In this document: positions 35,471-45,549 of the stretch, piece by piece
How positions within the stretch are numbered: position 1 is the stretch's first letter
Layout: every line of letters begins with the position of its first letter
Assembly (NCBI GenBank): GCA_051453625.1
Contig: JBOZIK010000001.1
Coordinates: 219,409,961-219,473,960 of the forward strand
DNA length: 64,000 bases
Direction of reading: 5' to 3'
From: Welwitschia mirabilis
Taxonomy: Eukaryota; Gnetophyta; Gnetopsida; Welwitschiales
Notes under the pieces: generated by a model
What the model saw: only the letters and a program-made list of their open reading frames with translations
What the model was told of the DNA's origin: nothing
Database searches by the model: none
Made by a program: the position numbers and the translations under genes

Positions 35471-36265
35471 TTATTTATTTATTATATATGATTATCCTCA
35501 TTTTACATAGATGGCTTTTCTTGCACACAAGGATGAGGCATTTAATTATTTTTCTAAGTTGTGTATTAGGTTACAAAATCAAAAAGGCTATATAAGCAAA
35601 ATAGTAAGAAGTGATAATGACATAAAACTTAAAAATAGAAGGTTTAAAGAGTTTTATAAATCATTTAGCATTGTACATCAATTCTCTACACAAAAGACCT
35701 AGAACAAAATGGAGTAATAAAAAGAAAGAACAAAGTACTTAATGAAATGGCTAGAACTATGATACATGATGAATACTTATCACTTTTGGATATAATGCAT
35801 TAACATATCATGGTACATTTCTAACTGAGTTCTAGTAAGATAGTTCACTTATATATGTTCTAATTAAAAAACCATTTGTAAGTTACTTTTACATCTTTAG
35901 ATCAAAGTGATTTATTTTGAATGAAAAGGATAAGTTTAAAAAGTTTGATTTAAAAGTTAATGAAGGCATTTTTCTATGATATTCTAGGATTAGTAAAGAT
36001 TATAGGATCTACAATAACATAACCCATGTAGTTAAGGAAACCATAAATTTTAAAGTAAGTGATACTAGTTCATCTTCTATGGATGTACAAGATGATTATA
36101 TTTCTATGTAGATTAATCAATCATATAATCATCTTTAAGTGCAATCAGATAGTGAGGAGAAGCAAGAAGAAGATATAAATAAGGATACTTACTCAAACAT
36201 TATCAGACTAAAGAGGAGTCACTCTACTAGCAACATTATAGGTCATTCAGTTTACAGTATCCAAA
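35471..36265 (+). pseudogene. integrase and linker of SIRE-like copy 2
   Basis: The open stretch 35511-35702 reads MAFLAHKDEAFNYFSKLCIRLQNQKGYISKIVRSDND.KLKN.RFKEFYKSFSIVHQFS, the copia integrase core with R-S-D kept. ...KNKVLNEMARTMIHDE-like text follows. 36139-36262 gives the acidic linker (SDSEEKQEED) and RLKRSHSTSNIIGHSVYSIQTQ, which in SIRE elements comes shortly before RT. RT itself does not follow. Confidence 0.8.
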
Positions 36266-36289
36266 CTCAATGTTATACAAAGGAATTGT

Positions 36290-36480
36290 ATAGATTTGCT
36301 ATCAACATCTTAAAGAATTTAATGTAGCACTCAAACTAAGCACATTGAGATCTAGCATTACTTTCTTAGAGAACATGTTTAAAATAAGAACATCATGATG
36401 CAATACATTAGTCTTGAATATTAAGTTGCCATTGTGTTCATAAAATATAAAATCATGTAGGAACTTGGGGATTCGACATT
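36290..36480 (+). pseudogene. RNase H C-terminus of SIRE-like copy 2 (RT deleted)
   Basis: RFAINILKN (usually ..SAINISKN) and then TKHIEI, stop, HYFLREHV, stop, NKNIMMQYI (36335-36405) are the last conserved blocks of copia RNase H. They appear within about 30 bases of the pre-RT linker, so the whole RT and most of RNase H (roughly 2 kb in related elements) have been removed by deletion. One frameshift lies between the two blocks. Confidence 0.78.
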
Positions 36481-37465
36481 CTTTAATTGGATAAGTTTTT
36501 AGGTAATATAATTTAAATCTTAACTCCATTTTATGTTATTCTATTAGTTGATATTATAGTTAGATGTATAAAAAGTTAAATTCTATGCATATTACTTTAT
36601 CTTTCAAAGTGTTACTATTATGATAATATTAGCTATAGATTTTTTTGAAGTTTTTAAAATTTTCATGATAGACATTCTCAGTATTATATACATCTATCAG
36701 TAAGACCTATTTAGATTTGTAGATATCTTTGAAGTAGACTATTTGAACTTCTAAATGTATTTGAATGTTAAGCATGCTTTGTAATATTTTCAAAATAGAC
36801 ATATTTTATCATATAGACATCTTTATAGTATGAAAAATGTATTGAAAAGTTTTTAATAATAGATGTCCTTCAAGGTATAGACATCTATTTTTTATTTCTT
36901 AAACATCTTTTAGTTGGTAGACCTCTTTCCTATACTATTGCATAAATAAAAATGCACCAAAAACCTAGACTTTTAACCCTTTTATTTGTAAAAGGGGCTA
37001 CCAAATCTCATTTTCAAGTATTTACTTGATAAGTATCCCTCTCAAAGCACTTCTCAAGGCTAATTTTCTTATATTTCACTTCCAAAACATTTTGTATATA
37101 ATAGACATCTTCAAATCAAGCAAGAATAGGTGTTACTTTTCTCCTAGATGCATATTTGCAGTTATTTTTTTGCATTTCAATTGATCTCTTCTTAGATTTT
37201 CATGCATTTTTAAAAAATAATTAAAAGGCAATATAATAGTATCCTAAGAGGTAAGGAATAAGTAATAGAGCAATAAATACCTTAGTATAAGCCTCAATTT
37301 TACCATGAGGTAGCTATGAAAGTATAAAAGTTGGATGAGCAACTCAATAATTATAGAAAGAACATTTAACTTTCAAAATATAAGAAATATTAGTTAGTGG
37401 TATATTTCTCTTGGATTAATTGTAATAAGATTGTATAATTAGATTAGACTATACTAGATCTAGTG
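36481..37465 (+). other. spacer after pol, rich in AGACATCT motifs
   Basis: No frame recognised. Contains many TAGACATCT/AGATGTCC variants at 36660-36915, the same motif type that fills the U3 of this family's LTRs. Colinear with 42780-43730 of copy 3. Confidence 0.5.
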
Positions 37466-39010
37466 GTAAGAGAATTTTATGCCAACATCCATGAGATAGA
37501 TGATAGTACAAGGGTTTTTTAGACATAGGTCAGAGGTACTCCATTACATCTTACTTCTAGTTTTGTAAATTTAATTATTTGAATTGATTATTTTAGGATC
37601 TCTTAATTGTATGTTCATTCATCTAAATAAATTTTCATTTCATAATTTATTATTATATCATAGATATTTATCAATAATATTTTGTTTAGACATGTTAGGA
37701 TGAATTTCTATAAAAATATAGAGTGTAAAGACATGATTCTAGATGCTTGTATACTTAATTTAATCATGTTATATAATATTATAGTTAGGAATCATAGTTA
37801 TAGTCACTACAAACCCATATAAACTTTATGTTATGTTTTGTTTACTTAGTGGTTTAAATATAGATTTGGAATTTATTTTGTACATGGATATCATTACTTT
37901 ATTTCACGAGAGTTAGACTTTGTGTTATCCTTATTTAATTAGATTAACTATTAGTAGTGATAGCATATCAATACTACAAGTAAATCTTATTTGTCTAAAC
38001 CCTCTAACTAAATTTAATAAAAAATGATAAGTATTAGTATCACTAGATGAGGGTACAAGTAGAAATCCTTCATAGTTTTAGAGATCTTACTACACAACTA
38101 CACATAGTCTATTATCAATAAAGAGGGGATTAAAAGTAATTACAAAGATGGTTGATAAAATTAATTATAATATGTTAAGGTTGAAAAATCATAGGTCCAC
38201 ATCTAGCAAAGGTAAAGCACTAGCAGAAAGTTAGAAATTCATAAAGAATTCCACATGAATAAACTCAGAGGACAAATTCAAAGAAGAGGTACCTCTAGCT
38301 CCATAAGGCATAGGTTATAAATCAAGAAGAATAGTAGAGATTAATTCTACAGAGTTACCCAGAGATGAGGCACAAGTTCAAAAGAAGTATTAAGCTCTTA
38401 CAAAGGCACAAGTCTAGGGAGAGCAATAGGTTACAAGCCCATTATAGAGGTAATAGGAGATAGAGTTAGAAAGCTTAGACATTCAGCCTCTTACCTTTCA
38501 TTGGTTATGTTGCAAGCTACTTATTTATCATCATTCATAACCATCATTTCCACCTCATCCCTCTTTACTATTTTGTACATCATCACCACTATTACCATGT
38601 TACATAGACCCAATTCATGTTTCACTACCTGCCATCATACAACCATCATCTTTTATTGAATCTACCACTACTAGGTTTTTGAAATGTCTATCACTTCTTA
38701 AATGTACTTATGTATGAGGATACAAGCCTATGAGGGATTTGGTAAGACTTTTGAGTAGCCTTTCAGAAAGCACCACACATCATCGAACACATCCTCCTCA
38801 TCTTATTTTATTCAGACCTCCACTGCCCATGATAGCAATGATGACAATGATAAAGAATAAGGAGACATACATTATACTAGTAAATGTACTCTTAGTGATT
38901 AGGTCCTTTATATGTACCATTCAAAAAGGAAAATATGTAAAGAAAAATCAGTTTGACAAATCAATTTTTTTAAGATGGATATCTTGTTGGGCATGGATGA
39001 CTTGACTATG
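37466..39010 (+). pseudogene. extra ORF after pol, SIRE-like copy 2
   Basis: Begins at VREFYANIHEIDDSTRVF, then VRGTPLHLTSSFVN; copy 3 has the same motif at 43734 (VREFYANMHEID...). Later text includes ECKDMILDACILNLIMLYNII. I associate the V-R-E-F-Y-A-N / R-G / Y-C-I-L pattern, from memory, with the plant proteins annotated as putative plant transposon protein, found as an additional ORF in large LTR elements; this is inference. The C-terminal part (38480-39000) is rich in Pro, His and Ser/Thr codons. Stops are frequent. It lies in sense between RNase H and the polypurine tract. Confidence 0.5.
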
Positions 39011-39438
39011 AGATAATAGATTCAATTTTCTAAGTGACATCATTATTTATTGATAAGCATTCTTGATTATTTGGCACACATTATTATGATCTAGCATTTT
39101 CATTATTGTTAGCTCACTTTGACTATTACCTATTTTTATGCTTTAATATTATGTATTATTGTTACATTATTAAAATTTTATACTCTGATTTTATTAGCAC
39201 ACTACACTGAGCACATTTTACTTGACTAGTTAATAATTATCTTAAATAAAATTATCTAGTTTTTATGTGTGTTTATTACTTTATACTCTACAGGTTTATT
39301 CAAGTGGTTAAAATCATGATTTTTTCAATACTGTTGTAAAATATGATTATATGAATTTCTATTTTGAAGTTATACATTTCAATTTATTTAATTAAATGTG
39401 ATTGCACTAATAAGATTTACTAAGTTTTGGACTTCATT

Positions 39439-39452
39439 AAAAAGAGAAAGAT
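39439..39452 (+). other. polypurine tract of SIRE-like copy 2
   Basis: AAAAAGAGAAAGAT directly before TGTTGGTAAATC. It shows that LTR 2 serves as the 3' LTR of copy 2. Confidence 0.8.
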
Positions 39453-41173
39453 TGTTGGTAAATCTACTTTTAATAATTTTACTTATCAAACATTCTAGAT
39501 AGGTTAATGTAAAGAAAATCAGATCATGAATAACATAAGTCAATGCTAGATCTTCAAGATGATATCTCATGAAAGGTTTAGTTCAGAATTCAAAATGCCA
39601 AATCAATTTATTGAAGACATCTATAAAATAAAAGACATGCATGGGAAATACATCTACATTTTAAAGATGTCTATGATGAAGATGTATACAGCCTAATGAA
39701 ATCTATGATAAACCAAATTTGAGATTGCAGCTGAAATATTTTTATCTTAACAAAGACAAGTATACTAAAATATGGATTTGACATAAATAAAAAAATTTCT
39801 ACATATTTAAAAATATCTACATTGAACTAGAATAGATAACATGGCAAACTTATACTTTAACAAATATTTTACTTTCTAGGAAAGCTATCAACTTTTGCAT
39901 CATGAGTTCATGATCACAAAGAACCAAATATTCTATAGTGTAAGTTTCATCAATTTCTAGGAAATTTGACTAAAAACATCTACAATGTGGGAGATGTCTG
40001 ACTAATATTACATGTCTAAACTTTTAAAGATGTCTTTGATGAAGCTTCATGTCAAATAAAATAAAAGATGTACATCCAATACCTAGCTATTTCTATTCAT
40101 TGTATGGTGGTTACAAAGTTTAAACATCTAAATCTCCTAGGTCAAATAGCTACAACCTCTTCAAATAATATAAAGGCATGACATAATGAACATATCAAGT
40201 AATGAATGAATCTATAACATAAGGAACAAATGCATGGCTAATTGGATCTACTCACAAAGTATCAAGATACCTTTTGCAAGGAACTTTAAAGCACTTATAT
40301 CTTTCATCCATCACATCCTACATCATTGCATTAATATTTAGCACTTTTGATGATGATAATGAAAAGGAATTTAAGCTCTCATTAAAGATACATTATGTAG
40401 GATTATTATTGTATTTATCTTATGGATTTCATATTCTTAGACTATTTTATTATTAAATAATTTTGTACAATTGATTCTTGTATTCTTAAAACCCAAGTAT
40501 CCCTTATTATAATTCATTATTATAAGGCAATCCTTGTACAAGTATGCTTTGTGAGTGCCTGTGAGAACTTATATTATTGTACTTATCTAATGAGAAGATT
40601 TTGCTACCTTGTAATGAGAATCTCACACTCTTTTTATATTTTCCTAAGGGGAATAATTTCCTATCTTATGAGAAGCATATCACATTATTGTTGAATTTCA
40701 CTAAGGAGAAGAATTTGCTATCTTATGAGAAGCATATTACATCATTGTTGTATTTCACTAAGGAGAAGAATTTTCCACCTTGTGAGGATTATCTCACATT
40801 ATGGTTATCATTATGAGAACTTGTGTTATTCCCTAAGGAGAAGCATTTGTTAACTTACAAAGAGCATATCACATTGTTGTTGTTCTTATGTGTACATTTT
40901 CATTGGTTTCCTTGGTGAAAAGAAAGTAGTGCCTTTCAAGGAATCTCTAATATTGCTATAATATTAATGATAAGTCAATACCATTATTTATTGTAGATTA
41001 AAAATATTTAGAAGTATAAGAGGAAGCTACCCTCTGTGTGTGGATGTACCCAAGTTAGAGAACCAAATTATCTTGGTAAGGTATTTATTATATTATGTTT
41101 TTAGTCTATCATTAGTAAAAATTTTATTTGGTAGAACTTAGTCACCCCTTTCCTTTGAGTTTAATAGTCTATA
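39453..41173 (+). repeat. LTR 2 of the SIRE-like cluster, shared by copies 2 and 3
   Basis: Starts TGTTGGTAAATC after a polypurine tract and ends ...GTCTATA two bases before a PBS, so it closes copy 2 and opens copy 3. Longer than LTR 1 because of a minisatellite at 40587-40890. TATA candidate TATAAAGG at 40169-40176. U3 carries the AGATGTCT motifs (39640-40060). Confidence 0.85.
40587..40890 (+). repeat. minisatellite of ~57-70 bp units within LTR 2
   Basis: Five degenerate units each start near CTAAGGAGAAGAATTT and continue ...CTATCTTATGAGAAGCATATCACATTATTGTTG. LTR 1 has only one related unit at 29115-29160, so the array expanded in this LTR. A 79-codon frame crosses it only because the units happen to stay open. 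Confidence 0.75.
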
Positions 41174-41175
41174 AA

Positions 41176-41190
41176 TGATATCAAAGTGGG
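41176..41190 (+). other. primer binding site, tRNA-iMet type (SIRE-like copy 3)
   Basis: TGATATCAAAGTGGG: the iMet complement TGGTATCAGAG with two G-to-A changes. Confidence 0.8.
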
Positions 41191-41249
41191 TAGAGATGAA
41201 AAGGAATAACTTTCTTGAGTGAATTGTGGTATGGGTGTAATCCATAAGA

Positions 41250-42610
41250 CATCATCTCTTTGATGGGAAAAACTACACCTATTAGAAGATGAGGATGTAG
41301 GTGTTCTTACAGTTTTTTAAGTTTCAAATTTAGTAAAGCTTAAAAGAAGGATACATAGAACCTATAGAAACCATAATAGATGCAATAGAGATAAAAACAT
41401 CTAAGATGATAAAACTCATCCTTCCTACATGGCCATTGTACATCCTCAAGAAGAAAATGATGAGAGAAGAGAACCACATAAATCAGAAACTGAAGATGAA
41501 ACAAGTATGAAATTTTAGGAAATGTATGAGTTAATTTATAAAGAATTTGTTAAATTGTAAAAGGTATGTACAAAAATTAAAAAGTTACTTCATTCTCATG
41601 AATTAGCTTATTAAAAAAAAGAATTCTTATAATAAATTATATTCTAAGAACTTAGTTATTAAAGCTGAGATTAGTAGACTAGCATGTAATTTAAAGAATA
41701 TAAGATAGGAATTATCATACTTAAAGAAAATTAATGAGAAATTTATCCAAGAGAAGGATACATTTAATATCATGCTTTGGAAATGTAAAATCTCAAGTGA
41801 CAAAAGTTGTTTAGAAAATAAAAAAGCCTCAACTAGTACTTTAATCTCTTTTTTTGACAAATGGAATTATAAGCCAAGGTATGAACAAATACTATTTAAA
41901 AATAATATTATCTACTATTATTACCATAAATTAGATCATTATCAATATACATATCTAATGAATCTTAAAAATAGATATCATGCTAATAATTTCAAAAGGT
42001 CTAGTACAATGGTATAACGTTTTGTATAGGGAAAACCAAGAAAAATGTGGATCTCAAAATCAAAATAAGTACTTTTAGCATACATTGCACTTAGAGCAAT
42101 GATGAAGCATGCTTAACACATGGATAGTGGATGCTCAAGACACATCAATAAAGATAAATTCAAATTCACAACTTTGATGAAATAAGATAACAGAGTTGTA
42201 ACTTTGAAGATAATACAAAAGTACCTATCAAAGGTATGGAAACTATTAGATAATCTGCTTGAGGTAAAAGATGTATTCTTTATAGAAGGTTTGTAATACA
42301 AAATCTTAAGTATTAGTTAACTTCGTAATGTAAATTTTTCTGTTACCTTTATGAAATATGATTATGTCATTAGAGAACAAAGTTCTATAAAAGTTTTTCT
42401 CTACTAGTATAAGAAAGTTAAACTTTACCATATATTTCTAATAATGCAACCAAGTGTCTATTAAGAAAAGAGGTGAAGTAGAGCTATGACATAAGAAGCT
42501 TAAACATGCAAATAAGGATTTTCTCAAAATATTATCTATAATAGAAATGAAAAGAGCACTTTCCAAGTTAAAAGAACTAATAATCAAATCTATGAAGCAT
42601 GTAAAAAGGG
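41250..42610 (+). pseudogene. gag and protease of SIRE-like copy 3
   Basis: Gag start at about 41259: FDGKNYTY, stop, KMRM. The acidic tail and helix (EENDERREPHKSETEDETSM..., LLHSHELAY, ISRLACNLKNI) lie at 41430-41700. The second zinc region is at 41880-42020 (YYYYHKLDHYQYTYLMNLK, where Cys positions read Tyr). The protease start at about 42125 reads DSGCSRHINKDKFKFTT, so the D-S-G active site is intact here, followed by VKDVFFIEG. The part between gag N-terminus and tail is much shorter than in copy 1, with no first zinc knuckle visible, which suggests an internal deletion near 41390. Confidence 0.78.
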
Positions 42611-42663
42611 AAGTAAATAAGAAAAGTATTGGAAAGAAAAGGATTTAATATAGCACAAAAAGC

Positions 42664-42770
42664 ATAACAAAGACATTGTAATAAAATTTAATGATCAACC
42701 TTGTAATGTTTTCACTAAACTACTAGGTACTAAAAAGTTTGCAAAATTACATAAGGATTTGAAAATTTGC
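42664..42770 (+). pseudogene. RNase H C-terminus of SIRE-like copy 3 (IN and RT deleted)
   Basis: KDIVIKFNDQPCNVFTKLLG, then TKKFAKLHKDLKIC (42669-42770), the final block of copia pol (usually ..Q.AD.FTK.L...F..LR..LGI). It comes less than 100 bases after pre-integrase text, so integrase, RT and most of RNase H are deleted in this copy, a different and larger deletion than in copy 2. Confidence 0.8.
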
Positions 42771-43733
42771 TGTTACTCAATCAGGTAAGCTAATAGGTAA
42801 TATGTATTAATTCTGAACTCCACTTTGTATTTATCTATGAGTTTAGATTATAGTTGAATACTATAAAAGTTAATTTATGTGCTTATTATTTTATTTTTAT
42901 GAAGTGATACTATTATGATAAATTAATCATAGATTATTTTTAAAATTTCTAGAAATTCCATTGTAGATGTCTTTAGTTTTGTAAACATCTATCAAAGAGA
43001 TGTCTTCAGATTTATTGACATCTTTAGAGAAGAGATCTTGGATTTTATAGACATCTTCAAAGGTCAAGTACCCTTTTTAAAATTTTTAAAATAGATGTTT
43101 TTGATTTAGTAAAGAACTTTTTAATAGAAGATGTCTTCAACATCATAGATGTTTACTTTTTGCATTTTAAACATGTTATAGTAAGCAGACATCTTTCTTA
43201 TACTATTTCAAAAATCCAAACATGCAAAAAACATAGGGTTTCAACCCTTTTTATTTGGAAAAGGGGCTATCAAATCTTATTTTCAAGTCTTCACTTAGTA
43301 GGTGGTCCTCTTAGAGAACTTTTCAAGGCTAATATTCTTAGATTTCTCTAGTAATATGTCTTCATTTTGATAAACATCTTCATAGCAAATAAGAATAAGA
43401 TTATTCTTCTTCTTACAAGTACTCATTTTTAGTGTTTTCTTTGCATTCAAGTTATTTTTCATTTAGATTTTCATTTATTTTTTAAAAATGGTTACAATAA
43501 AATTAGTTGATACTTTAAAAGATAAAGAACAAGCATCAAAACTTTAAAGATTTTAGTATGAGCCCTGATTTTATCATGAGGTAGTAGCAAGAAGACACAT
43601 GACTTAAACAAAGAACTTATGAAAAAAGAACACTTGGATTTCAGAAGAAATGCAAAGATCAACTTGTGGCTTATTCTCATGGCTAAGATGGGAAATGATT
43701 ATTGAGTTAGATCATAATATACCAGATTTACTA
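42771..43733 (+). other. spacer after pol in SIRE-like copy 3
   Basis: Colinear with 36481-37465. AGACATCT/AGATGTCT motifs cluster at 42960-43200. No frame recognised. Confidence 0.5.
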
Positions 43734-45145
43734 GTGAGGGAATTCTATGCCAACATGCATGAGATAGATAACAACACATATGTTTTTTAGACTAAGGTTA
43801 GAGATACTCCATTGTATATTACTCTTAGTTTTATAAATTCATTACTTGACATAGATGATTCTGAGCTGCCTTAGTTATATGTCCACTAGTTTAAAGAGAT
43901 TTTACTTTAAGACATGTCAATGTGTCATGGAAAATAATAAGCAATATTTTATTTATACATCTTAGAATGAATTTTATTGAAAATATAGAGCATAAAGATA
44001 TGATTCCTAATGCTTTCATTCTTAGTTTAATCACATTCTATAATATTATGATCATAGGAGGTGGTTACAATTATTGTAAATTAATGTGAAATTTCATGAT
44101 TTTCTATTTACTTACTAGTTTGAAGATAGATTTGGATTTCATCTTGTGTATGGATATTATCACTCTTTTATGTAAGAGTTAGCTACTAGATCACCCTTGT
44201 CTTATAATTTTAATTATTAGTAGTGATAGTGTAGCAATTTCTCAGGTAAATATTATTAAGTAGAAGAAACCTTTAGTCAAATTTAATGAAAAATAAAGAG
44301 TACTAGTGTTATCAGGTAAGGGTACAAGTAGGAGGCCTTTATAGTTTCAGAGATATTTCTCCAGTGCTACATGTAATTCATCATATATCAAGAAGGGCTT
44401 AAAGGAAATACAAAAAATATATTGAGATTAAAGAAACATAGGTTCATTTCTACTGAGGGAGAAGCACATGCAGAGAGTTAGCAATTCATGAGGATTCCCA
44501 CATGGCTAGACTAGAAGAAAGAATAAGAAGAAGAAGCACTTCTAGCTTCACAAAAGATATGTTATGATTGTAGCAAAGTAGCAGATAATAATTCTACAAA
44601 TAAGTCATGAGAATATGAGGAACAAATTTAAGGGAAGTACTAGATTTCCATAGAAGCATAAGTGCAAGAGGAGAAAGAAGATCTAGATCCTTCATAGAGG
44701 TAACAAGAGAGACAGTCAAATAGATCAAATGTTCAACCTGTTATCTTATGTCAGCCATGTTGCAAAATACTAGTTCATTATCCTTATTAGTCACCATCAT
44801 CTCTTAGATTCTCATCATCACCACTATACCATCTCCACCTGCATTGTGTATGCTCTCTTCGTCTCCATTTCACATAGAGTCTTTTGATGTGCTACCACTT
44901 TTTACCATTTAATTACCACCATGGTTTGTTGAAACAACCATAGCTAGCCTATTTGGAATATCCATTATTTGTCAAATATACTAAAATGTGAGAAGACATG
45001 TCTACGAGGATCTAAGTAAGACCTCTCAGTGTTCCTTTAGGAAGAACCATACTCTATCACCCATGTCCTCCTCATCATATACCATTCAGGCTTTCACTAC
45101 CCATAACAATGCCAATGACAGTGATGAAAAAAGAAAAGGAATATA
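43734..45145 (+). pseudogene. extra ORF after pol, SIRE-like copy 3
   Basis: Starts VREFYANMHEIDNNTYVF, stop, TKVRDTPLYITLSFIN, the same protein text as copy 2 (37466) with conservative differences. Downstream, colinear segments include CRPLWLEDTSL-like and TPSHHPCPPHHIPFRL at 44980-45090, matching 38720-38820. The similarity covers ~1.4 kb in sense orientation. Broken by stops; cut by the gap at 45146. Confidence 0.5.
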
Positions 45146-45245
45146 NNNNNNNNNNNNNNNNNNNNNNNNNNNNNNNNNNNNNNNNNNNNNNNNNNNNNNN
45201 NNNNNNNNNNNNNNNNNNNNNNNNNNNNNNNNNNNNNNNNNNNNN
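45146..45245. other. assembly gap, 100 N
   Basis: Hides the polypurine tract and the first ~1.2 kb of LTR 3, so the real missing length is probably well over 100 bases. Confidence 0.85.
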
Positions 45246-45549
45246 TGCATTTGTGTGCATACTTTTGGTATTGTGTTCTTGATTATCCCTAATAAAAAAA
45301 AAGTGTTACCTTATAAGAAGATTCTAATTTTATATGTAAGGTTGGTGGTGCATCAAAACCACTATTCTTTATAGGTTAACAATATGTAGAGGTATGAGAG
45401 AAAGCTATCATCTATGCATGGACATACCTAAGTTATGAAATCATGTTATCTAGGTAAGGTATTCATTCTATATCTTTTAAGTTTGTTATTGATAAAATTT
45501 TATTTTATAGACCTTATTTACCCCTCCCATCAGAATTTAATAATCCTTA
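45246..45549 (+). repeat. 3' end of LTR 3 of the SIRE-like cluster
   Basis: Matches the last ~300 bases of LTR 1 (29160-29455), for example TATATGTAAGGTTG, GATGGATTAAAACCACTAT against GTGCATCAAAACCACTAT, and CTATGCATGGACATAC. Ends about TTTAATAATCCTTA; the following ATGAT does not repeat the ATCAG before LTR 1, so no target duplication supports one insertion event for the whole cluster. Confidence 0.82.

Noticed and set aside
40577-40816. 79-codon open frame with internal peptide repeats
   Set aside because: It is the chance translation of the LTR minisatellite; the units lose frame at the fourth copy and the strand is non-coding LTR.
27972-45549. Single giant element with one TSD around the whole SIRE-like cluster
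   Set aside because: The 5-base flanks differ (ATCAG against ATGAT), and three partial interiors are present.
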